NCBI GenBank assembly: GCA_003644325.1
Contig: QNCA01000035.1
Location: 1 to 9,061 of the forward strand
Reading direction: 5' to 3'
Source of the DNA: Planctomycetota bacterium
GTDB lineage: Bacteria; Planctomycetota; B129-G9
DNA length: 9,061 bases
A program made the position numbers and the translations under genes. Positions within the stretch are counted from its first letter, which is position 1, and each line of letters begins with the position of its first letter. A model generated the notes under the pieces. It was not told the origin of the DNA, did no database searches, and saw only the letters and a list, made by a program, of their open reading frames with translations. Shown here piece after piece: positions 1 to 5,381 of this stretch.

Positions 1-724
1 CCCCGCGCGAGTGCGTGTGGCCGCAGTAAACGTATTTCACCTTCGGATGCTTCAGCAACTCCTCGCCAAACTTCTCGCTGCCCATGAAGGCGTTTGCGAA
101 GGACCAGGAACGCGAGGGTTTTCGCGTGACCATGTTCGCAAAAGGCAGGTGGTGAAGCAACCCCACGATGGTTTCGCACTTCGGCTCTACGGTCGCAAGA
201 TGCTCGCGCAGTTTCGCCAGCGTCAGTTCCGTGAACTCGACGTCGCTGTAATTCCAGCGGACGTAACGCGCGTCCATCCATATCGTGCCGTCGTCGAGTA
301 TCTTCTTCTCGTATGTCTCCATCGGCACGTCCAGCGAAGGCTCGCGGAAGGTGTAGTCATACCAGCCGATGGTCCCCACGAACCCGACGCCGTCAATAAC
401 GACCGGCTCGACGTCGAGGCAGTGAAAGCCGCATTGGGTATAAATTTCCGGCAGAGTGACGGAATACATGTCGGAGGAATCGAACGAAGCGTTCTCCTCA
501 ACCCAGAGGTCATGATTGCCGGAAATTATGAGTTTCCTGCCGGGGAAGCCCTTGAAGAGTCGGAGGCACTCGACGAAGTTCGATACCGGGAGGGCGGCGT
601 TGTCTCCGGCGAGCATAAGGACGTCGCCGCCGCGCTCGCATATCTTCTCCGCGAGCGCCCGTGCCGATTCGTCGCCGTCGGCGCGCATACCGTAATGCAG
701 GTCCGCTGTGATCACTATTCGCAT
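1..724 (-). CDS. Metallophosphoesterase, calcineurin-like (3' end cut by window edge)
   Basis: Predicted binuclear-metal phosphoesterase of the calcineurin-like superfamily, probably cytosolic since no signal peptide is visible. About 241 residues are present, starting MRIVITADLHYG. The standard metal-ligand motifs appear in order: D8-x-H10, GDN at 40-42, GNHD at 69-72, a paired His in LLHHLPF around residue 193, and GHTH near the last visible residues. The C-terminus lies beyond base 1. The frame is open throughout and the motif order leaves no doubt about the strand. The ATG at 722-724 has no clear Shine-Dalgarno sequence. The substrate cannot be read from sequence; the superfamily includes nucleotidases, protein phosphatases and lipid-sugar hydrolases. 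The gene diverges from the Maf fusion gene. Repeat copy A starts only 17 bases upstream of the start codon, so the promoter, if local, must lie in or beyond that repeat. Confidence 0.93.
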   Translation of the reverse strand, partial: MRIVITADLHYGMRADGDESARALAEKICERGGDVLMLAGDNAALPVSNFVECLRLFKGFPGRKLIISGNHDLWVEENASFDSSDMYSVTLPEIYTQCGFHCLDVEPVVIDGVGFVGTIGWYDYTFREPSLDVPMETYEKKILDDGTIWMDARYVRWNYSDVEFTELTLAKLREHLATVEPKCETIVGLLHHLPFANMVTRKPSRSWSFANAFMGSEKFGEELLKHPKVKYVYCGHTHSRG

Positions 725-741
725 AAGGCAAGACCGTTAAC

Positions 742-898
742 TATTGCTTTTTGATTGGATAAAGAAACACCCGGCACGGTGACAGTCGCCATCTACGAGC
801 CGGCCCCCCTGATAAATCAGGGGGTCTGCGCTCCGCCCGTTCCGGGCCCTCGCCCTGAGGACCCGTCAGGGTCCGAATGGGTAATGGTGACAGTCACC
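742..898 (+). repeat. Structured intergenic repeat, copy A (with extra left arm, interrupted)
   Basis: Left near-palindrome GGTGACAGTCGCC at 778-790 and right near-palindrome GGTGACAGTCACC at 886-898 bracket an inner unit: ATCTACGAGC (791-800), a hairpin pairing CCCCCTGAT (805-813) with ATCAGGGGG (816-824), and GCGCTCCG (828-835). The arms TACG-AGC (794-800) and GCT-C-CG (830-835) can pair around the hairpin. Bases 742-790 (49 bases) are identical to 2930-2978 in copy C, and the match runs on with only two indels to 836. The expected short linker before the right palindrome is interrupted by a 46-base hairpin repeat at 836-881. Nothing in it resembles a coding sequence. Confidence 0.9.
836..881 (-). 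repeat. Second hairpin repeat family, copy inserted in repeat A
   Basis: Read on the minus strand, this 46-base segment aligns with 2776-2817 on the plus strand at roughly 38 of 42 positions. Shared blocks are TCGGACCCTGA, GGGTCCTC, CGAGG and GAACGGG. It contains a hairpin GGACCC-GTCA-GGGTCC (859-874), and its ends CCCGTTC and GAATGGG can pair with one G-T wobble. It sits exactly where the other copies of the main repeat have only a few bases between GCTCCG and the right palindrome, so it looks like an insertion into copy A. Confidence 0.75.
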
Positions 899-947
899 GG
901 TGCGGCCTTTCCAGGATTCTTACATGCTCCCCTTTCCTGCTCACCCT

Positions 948-976
948 TTGACCTTTCGCCTTTCCGCTATTATGAT
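948..976 (+). promoter_or_regulatory. Sigma-70-like promoter for the small ORF and Maf fusion gene
   Basis: TTGACC at 948-953 and TATGAT at 971-976 are separated by 17 bases. Each hexamer differs from the TTGACA/TATAAT consensus at one position. Transcription would start near 983, leaving about 35 bases of leader before the ATG at 1018. It lies just downstream of repeat copy A and points at the plus-strand genes. This is a sequence match only; the surrounding pyrimidine-rich tract could produce TTGAC by chance. Confidence 0.5.
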
Positions 977-1008
977 AGGTCGTTTTCGTCATTCGGACAA
1001 GCCCAAAC

Positions 1009-1013
1009 GGAGG
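1009..1013 (+). promoter_or_regulatory. Shine-Dalgarno GGAGG for the small ORF
   Basis: GGAGG is followed by CAAA and ATG at 1018. It is the only strong ribosome binding site between the promoter and the DUF2062-Maf start at 1134, which itself has no recognisable Shine-Dalgarno. It therefore favours translation entering at the small ORF. Confidence 0.5.
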
Positions 1014-1017
1014 CAAA

Positions 1018-1134
1018 ATGCCCGCACCGTCAACCTGCCGGGCGCCGGAAGGAATTATTGATAACTGTAATGTTAAAAAGGTAACAGTCACCTTTCCGAC
1101 AGTGAGATATTTACGTGACGTCGGCATAGAATAA
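1018..1134 (+). CDS. Possible 38-aa small ORF, coupled to the Maf fusion gene
   Basis: This small ORF starts MPAPSTCRAPEG and ends RYLRDVGIE. I do not recognise the peptide and assign no function. Support comes from context: it has the promoter-like and GGAGG sites described separately, and its TAA stop (1132-1134) shares an A with the ATG of the DUF2062-Maf gene (TAATG). That junction would let ribosomes finishing the small ORF restart on the next gene, which lacks its own ribosome binding site. A lone copy of the intergenic near-palindrome (GGTAACAGTCACC) lies inside it and encodes KVTVT. It could be a leader peptide, a gene remnant or chance. There is no hydrophobic segment, and the single Lys-Lys pair and two Cys residues give no clear motif. 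Confidence 0.4.
   Translation: MPAPSTCRAPEGIIDNCNVKKVTVTFPTVRYLRDVGIE
1080..1092 (+). repeat. Lone copy of the repeat's terminal near-palindrome
   Basis: GGTAACAGTCACC differs at one base from the perfect 13-mer. No hairpin unit or partner palindrome lies next to it, so it may be a relic or a solo site. It falls inside the possible small ORF. Confidence 0.6.
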
Positions 1135-2240
1135 TGCAGTTCAAACGATTTTTCTATCGCAGGTTCATCAAGCCTGTCGTAACGGCGCACGACACGCCGC
1201 ACGCCGTGGCGCTGGGCATGGCCGTCGGCATGTTCGTCGCGCTCACCCCGACAATCGGCATACAAATGATTATTGCGGCGTTCATCTGCACGCTGCTGGG
1301 CGCCAACCGGCTCGTCGCGGTCGCCATGGTCTGGCTGTCCAACCCGCTGACGGCGGCGCCGATTTACTGGTTCGACCATTACCTGGGCATACAGATACTC
1401 GGCGGGGCCGACGTGGAAATGTGGGTCATCAGCGAAAAGATCTCGCAGGTCGGCCTGACAGACTGGTGGGCGATTACAAAGGTATTGACGGGCGACATCT
1501 TCTGGCCGATGATGATAGGAGGCGCGGTTTTCGGCCTGGCCCTCGCCGTGCCTTTGTACCCTGTCGCGTTGTGGGCGCTGAATGCGCGCCGGCGGCGAAT
1601 TAGCGGAAAGGTGCATGAAAAACTGAACGAGCGCAGGCTGGTTCTGGCCAGCGCCTCGCCCCGCCGGCAGGCGATGTTGCGCGAATGGGGTTACGAGTTC
1701 GACGTGATGGAACCGAACGTGCGCGAGACCGCCGCCCGCAGGTTGAACCCGACCAAGACGGCCCGCCACAACGCAAGACTGAAGGCGAACGACGTTGCCC
1801 GGCGCGTCAAAGACGCGGTGGTCGTCGCTGCCGATACCATAACGGTGCTGGAAAAGAACCTCATCGGCAAACCGGGCGACGAGGCCGACGCGAAAAGGAT
1901 GCTGCGCGAACTCAGCGGCACGCGGCATTCCGTCATAACGGCGATGTGCGCCGTGGATACGCGCACCGGCAAGACAATAGTTGCTCACGACGAGGCGTTC
2001 GTGTACATGCGCGAAATGACGGACGCGGAAATCAGCGAGTACGTGAGGTCAGGAGAGGGAATGGGCAAGTCCGGCGCATACGCCGCACGCGCGGAGGGCG
2101 ACAGGTTCATCAGGAAAATCGAAGGCAACCTGGATACGGTCGTCGGGTTCCCGAGATTCGTCTTCAACACAATGATGTACCGCTTGCTGGCTCGCCCGCG
2201 CATACGCCGCAAGGCGACGCGGCGACGGGTCGGACCATGA
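1134..2240 (+). CDS. maf: DUF2062 membrane domain fused to Maf nucleotide pyrophosphatase
   Basis: This is a two-domain protein of 368 residues. Residues 1-150 match DUF2062: a short basic start, TPHAVALGMAVGMFVALTP at 21-39, GIQ at 42-44, SNPLTAAPIY at 69-78, and a final hydrophobic stretch at about 124-150, so this part is probably in the inner membrane. Residues 167-360 are a full Maf domain: LASASPRR at 171-178, NARLKA at 213-218, the catalytic-site AADT at 232-235, IGKP at 244-247, GKSGAY at 311-316 and IEGNLDTVVGFP at 329-340. Maf proteins hydrolyse nucleoside triphosphates (dTTP/UTP or modified bases) to monophosphate and pyrophosphate. The only in-frame internal start near the join is GTG at 1611, with a poorly placed purine run, so one fusion protein is likelier than two genes. 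A short Arg-rich tail follows the Maf fold. Translation is probably coupled to the upstream small ORF. Confidence 0.92.
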   Translation: MQFKRFFYRRFIKPVVTAHDTPHAVALGMAVGMFVALTPTIGIQMIIAAFICTLLGANRLVAVAMVWLSNPLTAAPIYWFDHYLGIQILGGADVEMWVISEKISQVGLTDWWAITKVLTGDIFWPMMIGGAVFGLALAVPLYPVALWALNARRRRISGKVHEKLNERRLVLASASPRRQAMLREWGYEFDVMEPNVRETAARRLNPTKTARHNARLKANDVARRVKDAVVVAADTITVLEKNLIGKPGDEADAKRMLRELSGTRHSVITAMCAVDTRTGKTIVAHDEAFVYMREMTDAEISEYVRSGEGMGKSGAYAARAEGDRFIRKIEGNLDTVVGFPRFVFNTMMYRLLARPRIRRKATRRRVGP

Positions 2241-2256
2241 TTACGGAACCCCGAAC

Positions 2257-2332
2257 GGTGACTGTCACCCTTACGGAATCGAGCCCCCCGACTTGTCGGC
2301 GGGGACGAGATTCGTAGAAGGTGACTGTCACC
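2257..2332 (-). repeat. Structured intergenic repeat, copy B (inverted)
   Basis: Two perfect palindromes GGTGACTGTCACC lie at 2257-2269 and 2320-2332. Between them TACG-G-AATC (2272-2280) can pair with GATT-CGTA (2309-2316), and CCCCCCGAC (2284-2292) with GTCGG-C-GGGG (2295-2304). The architecture is that of the other copies, but both stems have different sequence while keeping pairing. It fills most of the 167-base gap between the Maf fusion gene and cutA. It lies on the minus strand while its neighbours are plus, the same relative orientation as copies D and E. Confidence 0.88.
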
Positions 2333-2407
2333 GTGTAACCGGGCGGATAAATTAGCGGTCTGGCCCGAGCGGCAAAACACCGATGAACTTTCGCAGAGGA
2401 CGTAATC

Positions 2408-2710
2408 ATGATCATCTGCTACACAACGTGCAAGGACAAGGATGAGGCGAAACGCATCGCGAACCATCTGCTCGGCATGAAACTTATCGCGTGCGCGAAC
2501 ATGTTCGAGATCGAATCGCTGTATCACTGGAAGGGCGAACTGCGCGACGAGGCGGAGGTCTTCCTGCTGATGAAGTCACGGGAGGACAACTGGCCGGCGA
2601 TAGAGCGCGAAATAACAAAGGCACATTCCTACGAGTTGCCCGCGATCGTCCGCCTCGACGCAAAGGGCAGCACCGCCTTCGAGAAGTGGGTCACCTCCGA
2701 GACACGATAG
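2408..2710 (+). CDS. cutA: CutA1-like divalent cation tolerance protein
   Basis: This 100-residue protein matches the CutA1 family in length and motifs. CutA1 proteins are small ferredoxin-like-fold trimers in the cytoplasm, linked genetically to copper and other divalent-metal tolerance, although their biochemical role is unclear. Visible signatures are MIICYTTCKDKDEAKRIA at the start, LIACANMFEIESLYHWKG at about 26-43, the acidic turn with EVFLLMKS around 50-57, HSYELPAIV at about 73-81, and a Trp near the C-terminus (FEKWV). The start is well supported: GAGGA at 2396-2400 lies 7 bases before the ATG. It follows the Maf fusion gene on the same strand, separated by repeat copy B and a 75-base leader in which I see no strong promoter, so it may share a transcript. 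Nothing nearby hints at a metal-handling pathway. Confidence 0.95.
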   Translation: MIICYTTCKDKDEAKRIANHLLGMKLIACANMFEIESLYHWKGELRDEAEVFLLMKSREDNWPAIEREITKAHSYELPAIVRLDAKGSTAFEKWVTSETR

Positions 2711-2775
2711 TCTTCAGCCACAGAGGCTCAGCCCGCTCAGCCTGCCCGTATGGGAGCCGTGAAGCCTCGGGCTTT

Positions 2776-2817
2776 CCCTCGGACCCTGAGGGTCCTCGGG
2801 ACGAGGACCCGAACGGG
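2776..2817 (+). repeat. Second hairpin repeat family, free-standing copy
   Basis: The sequence folds in two alternative ways: GGACCCT-G-AGGGTCC (2781-2795), or GGGTCCTCG paired with CGAGGACCC across a GGA loop (2790-2810). Its reverse complement matches the insert inside repeat copy A (836-881) over nearly the whole length. It lies 65 bases past the cutA stop. Confidence 0.75.
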
Positions 2818-2845
2818 TACGGCCGGGAAGACGCAGAGAAAACGG

Positions 2846-3121
2846 GAACCACGGACGGACGCTGATGTTTCTTGCTTCTGCTTGTTGCCCGCCGGCCCGG
2901 TAAGCGAAGCGAACATAGGTTTGCCTTATTATTGCTTTTTGATTGGATAAAGAAACACCCGGCACGGTGACAGTCGCCAATCTACGAGCCGCCCCCCTGA
3001 TAAATCAGGGGGTCTGCGCTCCGCAATTGGAGACAGTCACCTTTCGCGGTTCTTTAACCGGTCAATCTTCAATAAAATTTGAATTGTCTGTCCCGGTTTC
3101 TATCAGCGTCCATCCGTGTTC
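2846..3121. repeat. Inverted pair flanking repeat copy C
   Basis: Bases 2846-2870 carry CACGGACGGACGCTGATG. The reverse complement of 3095-3121 carries CACGGATGGACGCTGATAG. The arms agree at about 19 of 22 core positions and face each other across copy C. Sequences of the form CACGGATGNACGCTGAT are a commonly seen intergenic motif in many bacterial genomes (from memory, not checked here). Only the outer arms are the repeat; the interval between them holds copy C and unique sequence. Confidence 0.55.
2930..3041 (+). repeat. Structured intergenic repeat, copy C (with extra left arm)
   Basis: The extra 49-base left arm at 2930-2978 is identical to that of copy A and ends with near-palindrome GGTGACAGTCGCC (2966-2978). 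The inner unit is TCTACGAGC (2981-2989), a hairpin of CCCCCTGAT (2993-3001) with ATCAGGGGG (3004-3012), and GCGCTCCG (3016-3023), closed by GGAGACAGTCACC (3029-3041). The right side is intact, unlike copy A. It lies between the convergent ends of cutA and hldE. Confidence 0.9.
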
Positions 3122-3184
3122 ATCTGAGGTTTCAATTTTTTAGTCCCATCCGGTCCGATTCGAGTCCCTGTTGAACTATTGCGG

Positions 3185-4657
3185 TTAATCAGTGTTGCGG
3201 TAGCGTTCGCGGATTTTGTCGACGATGTCGGTGGTGGAGATGCCCTCGACCATCGGCGCCAGGCGCACTTCGCCGCCGTACGATTCGACGAAGTCGGCGC
3301 CGACGACCTGGTCGCGGCTGTACTGCGCGCCCTTGACGAGGACGTCCGGCCTTACCACGCGCAGCAGTTCCAGGGGCGTGTCATCGCCGAAAAAGACGAT
3401 GTAGTCTATCCATTCGATAGCGCTGAGTATCTGGCCGCGGTGCGTCTGGTCGAGGATGGGACGTGACGGGCCTTTGAGCCGCCGGACGGATTCGTCGGTG
3501 TTGACGCCGAGGATGAGGATGTCGCCCTGTGCTTTTGAGAATTGCAGGTACTTGATGTGGCCGATGTGCAGGAGGTCGAAACAGCCGTTGGTGAAGACGA
3601 TGCGCCGGCGCTTGCGGCGGGCTTCTTCCACGATTCGTGCGATTTCGGCCAGGGTTTTTATCTTGCTCGGAATCAGGTGATGCATCTCCTTGATGCGCGC
3701 TATTATTTCCTCGCGCGTAACGGGCGAGACCCCCACGCGGCTGATTTCGATGCCGCAGGCGACGTTGGCCAGTCGCACGGCGTCCTCCACGCTGTACCCG
3801 CCCGCGATTACGAATCCCATGATGCTCAGCGCCATGTCGCCCGCGCCGGTGGTGTCGTAAACCTCGACGGGATGCGTGGGGAATATCTCGAACGACTCGC
3901 CGCTGCACAGCGCCACGCCGTCGCGGTCAAGCGTTATGGTCGCAAAATCCAAATCGAGGTCTATCATCAACTGGCGCGCGGCCTGTTGCATATTCTCGCG
4001 GCTGTCGAGTTTCGTTTGCGTCAGCCGCTCGGCCTCCTCGCGATTGGGCGTGATCGTTGTGGCGCCCGCAAACTTCGTGACGTCGTCGCTCTTCGTGTCG
4101 ACCAAGACGTGCTTGTCGTGACTGCGAGCCAGGGTAATGGTCTGCCGTGCAAAATGCTCCGAAAGGAGACCCTTGTTGTAATCGGAGATGATGACCAGGT
4201 CCTGCGTGGGCATTATATCGGAGAGGAAGGCTATTATCTGGTCTTCAAAATCGCCGGCAAGGGCGCTCGTGTCTTCGTTGTCGATGCGGACGACGTGCTG
4301 AGCGCAGGCGATTGCTCGCGTCTTGACCCCTGTCGGCCTGCCCCTGACCGTAAACACGCCTTCCGTTCCGACGCCCAGTTTTTCCAATTCGGCCGTAACG
4401 AGTCCGCCGTGGTAGTCGTCACCGATGACGCCGCAACAGGAGACTTCCGAGCCGAGACATGCTAGGTTCGATATGACGGAGCCTGAACCGCCGAGTTTGT
4501 TTTCCTCGCGCTCCACCCTCAGCACCGGCACGGGGGCCTCGGGCGAGATGCGCCCGACGTCGCCCCACACGTACCGGTCCAGCATGAGGTCGCCCACCAC
4601 GAGTATGCGCGGTGCGCCGATTGTCCTGATGACTTCTTCCAGCCGGCCGTCGGTCAT
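3185..4657 (-). CDS. hldE: Bifunctional heptose 7-phosphate kinase / heptose 1-phosphate adenylyltransferase
   Basis: HldE (RfaE) phosphorylates D-glycero-beta-D-manno-heptose 7-phosphate at C1 and, after GmhB removes the 7-phosphate, transfers AMP to make ADP-heptose for LPS core or related glycans. The 490 residues fit the family. The N-terminal PfkB-type kinase shows GDLMLDRYVWG at 22-32, ISPEAPVPV at 37-45 and DTTGAGD at 268-274. The C-terminal nucleotidyltransferase shows FTNGCFDLLHIGH at 355-367, LKGPSRP, LVKGAQY and ISTTDIV. The ATG at 4657 is preferred: it overlaps the gmhA stop as ATGA and has AGGA 6 bases upstream. An open extension to 4765 runs inside gmhA and is not family-like. 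The kinase glycine motif reads GGSGSVISN at 56-64, where GG-AANVA-N is usual. No gmhB is visible in the window. Confidence 0.96.
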   Translation of the reverse strand: MTDGRLEEVIRTIGAPRILVVGDLMLDRYVWGDVGRISPEAPVPVLRVEREENKLGGSGSVISNLACLGSEVSCCGVIGDDYHGGLVTAELEKLGVGTEGVFTVRGRPTGVKTRAIACAQHVVRIDNEDTSALAGDFEDQIIAFLSDIMPTQDLVIISDYNKGLLSEHFARQTITLARSHDKHVLVDTKSDDVTKFAGATTITPNREEAERLTQTKLDSRENMQQAARQLMIDLDLDFATITLDRDGVALCSGESFEIFPTHPVEVYDTTGAGDMALSIMGFVIAGGYSVEDAVRLANVACGIEISRVGVSPVTREEIIARIKEMHHLIPSKIKTLAEIARIVEEARRKRRRIVFTNGCFDLLHIGHIKYLQFSKAQGDILILGVNTDESVRRLKGPSRPILDQTHRGQILSAIEWIDYIVFFGDDTPLELLRVVRPDVLVKGAQYSRDQVVGADFVESYGGEVRLAPMVEGISTTDIVDKIRERYRNTD

Positions 4658-5244
4658 TTCGCGTCCTTGAAGAGTTCGCTTTCGATGAGTTCGCAGAGGA
4701 TATGGCCGATTGTGATATGCGTTTCCTGTATGCGCCAGGTCTCTTGCGCAGGAACGGTAACGCAAAGTTCCGCGGCGCGGGCAAGCGCGCCGCCGTCACG
4801 TCCCGCGAGCGCCAGCACGCGCGCGCTTCTCTTTTTCGCTTCCTCCAGCGCCCTGAGCACGTTGGGCGAGTCGCCGCTGGTGCTGATGCAGAGCAACACG
4901 TCGCCCTCGCGCACGTGCGCTTCGACCTGGCGGCGGAATACTTCGTCGAAGCCGTAGTCGTTGGCGACGGCGGTGAGCACTGAGGTGTCGGTGGTCAACG
5001 CAACGACGGGCAGGGCCTTTCGCTCCATTGCGAAGCGCCCGACCAACTCCCCGGCGATGTGCTGCGCGTCGGCGGCGCTGCCGCCGTTGCCGGCGATATA
5101 TATGCGGCGCTCACCGCGCAGTGCCTCTGTCATCACGCGCGCCATGTCGGCAATGACGGCGGCATGTCTCTCCGCCGTTTCACGCTTGACGGCGATGCTT
5201 TGCTCGAATGATTTGCGTATGATTTCTTCCATTGCCGGACTCAT
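4654..5244 (-). CDS. gmhA: Sedoheptulose-7-phosphate isomerase (phosphoheptose isomerase)
   Basis: GmhA converts sedoheptulose 7-phosphate to D-glycero-D-manno-heptose 7-phosphate, the first step towards ADP-heptose, as a cytosolic SIS-domain enzyme. From the ATG at 5244 it has 196 residues, close to the usual ~190. It shows AGNGGSAADAQHIAGELVGRF-type phosphosugar binding near residues 52-72, STSGDSPNVL near 120, LAGRDGG, and the C-terminal ETWRIQETHI with GHILCELIE. The start is uncertain. The frame stays open upstream through repeat palindrome 5248-5260 to a TTG at 5262, which would add VTVTA encoded by the repeat. Another ATG lies at 5232. None has a clear Shine-Dalgarno. I chose 5244 because it leaves the repeat outside the gene. 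It overlaps hldE by 4 bases, so the two heptose enzymes are translationally coupled. Confidence 0.95.
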   Translation of the reverse strand: MSPAMEEIIRKSFEQSIAVKRETAERHAAVIADMARVMTEALRGERRIYIAGNGGSAADAQHIAGELVGRFAMERKALPVVALTTDTSVLTAVANDYGFDEVFRRQVEAHVREGDVLLCISTSGDSPNVLRALEEAKKRSARVLALAGRDGGALARAAELCVTVPAQETWRIQETHITIGHILCELIESELFKDAK

Positions 5245-5247
5245 TGC

Positions 5248-5324
5248 GGTGACAGTCACCAACCCCGACAGGTCGGGACAAGTTCTACGCCTCGACTTTC
5301 GCTGATGGGACGGTGACAGCCATC
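5248..5324 (+). repeat. Variant repeat unit D' next to gmhA start
   Basis: Perfect near-palindrome GGTGACAGTCACC (5248-5260) is followed by a hairpin CCCGAC-AG-GTCGGG, then TTCTACG, and ends at the degenerate palindrome GGTGACAGCCATC (5312-5324) that also opens copy D. The hairpin resembles the CCGAC/GTCGG stem of copy B. The order of hairpin and CTACG arm differs from the standard unit, so this is a rearranged or decayed copy in tandem with D. Its left palindrome ends 3 bases from the gmhA ATG. Confidence 0.65.
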
Positions 5325-5381
5325 ATCTACGAGCGGGCCGCCCCTTCGGGTCGTCTGCGCTCCGTAATGGCGACAGTCACC
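5312..5381 (+). repeat. Structured intergenic repeat, copy D
   Basis: Degenerate left palindrome (5312-5324), CTACGAGC at 5327-5334, a short hairpin CCCCTTCGGG around 5341-5350, GCGCTCCGTAA at 5357-5367, and right near-palindrome GGCGACAGTCACC (5369-5381). TACG-AGC (5328-5334) pairs with GCT-C-CGTA (5359-5366). The central hairpin sequence is unlike copies A, C and E, although the flanking arms are the same. The element ends at the base next to the TAA stop of the glycosyltransferase gene. Confidence 0.87.

Larger units (their letters stand above)
725..1017. other. Divergent intergenic region between metallophosphoesterase and small ORF/Maf gene
   Basis: This gap holds 17 bases of unique sequence, repeat copy A with its inserted second repeat (742-898), and then about 120 bases of mostly unique sequence. 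The unique part includes a pyrimidine-rich tract (about 926-966, with CCTTT recurring several times), a sigma-70-like promoter and a Shine-Dalgarno sequence. I see no convincing protein-coding segment before the ATG at 1018. Confidence 0.75.
2711..3184. other. Convergent intergenic region made largely of repeats
   Basis: This 474-base gap lies between the 3' ends of cutA and hldE. It contains a second-family hairpin (2776-2817), a diverged inverted pair (2846-2870 and 3095-3121), main repeat copy C (2930-3041) and an AT-rich stretch up to 3184. There is no believable gene. I find no textbook intrinsic terminator: the strong hairpins are not followed by a T-run, and the T-run at 3136-3141 has no hairpin just before it. 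Confidence 0.8.

Noticed and set aside
11..754. 247-codon plus-strand open frame at the left edge
   Set aside because: It is antisense to the metallophosphoesterase, whose complete motif set fixes the minus strand.
805..824. Central hairpin of the repeats as a rho-independent terminator
   Set aside because: None of the copies has a T-run after the stem on either strand, and the copies occur inside apparent operons.
755..1084. TTG-started frame in copy A whose first residues (MDKETPGTVTVA) match one in copy C at 2943-3143
   Set aside because: The shared peptide only reflects the shared DNA arm. The frames diverge after the repeat, use TTG with no Shine-Dalgarno, and the indels between A and C shift the frame, so no protein is being conserved.
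894..1988. 364-codon minus-strand open frame across the Maf fusion gene
   Set aside because: Its translation is rich in Arg, His and Asp with no recognisable motif, and it overlaps a clear DUF2062-Maf protein. It is antisense openness in GC-rich DNA.
742..3041. Composite transposon bounded by copies A and C, carrying the Maf gene and cutA
   Set aside because: Both copies are in direct orientation, there is no transposase and the genes between are ordinary housekeeping types. A shared repeat family explains the match.
3063..3086. AT-rich hairpin TTCAA/TTGAA downstream of hldE as a terminator
   Set aside because: Only five solid base pairs, no adjoining T-run, and such weak stems are common in AT-rich gaps.
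3542..4465. 307-codon plus-strand frame across hldE
   Set aside because: Low-complexity antisense translation without motifs. hldE is unambiguous.
4658..4765. 36-residue N-terminal extension of HldE
   Set aside because: It lies inside gmhA, does not resemble the family and is less plausible than the ATG overlapping the gmhA stop with AGGA upstream.
5248..5381. CRISPR-like spacing of three 13-base repeats
   Set aside because: The repeats are palindromic, degenerate and shorter than CRISPR repeats, the spacers are homologous to repeat units elsewhere, and there are no cas genes.
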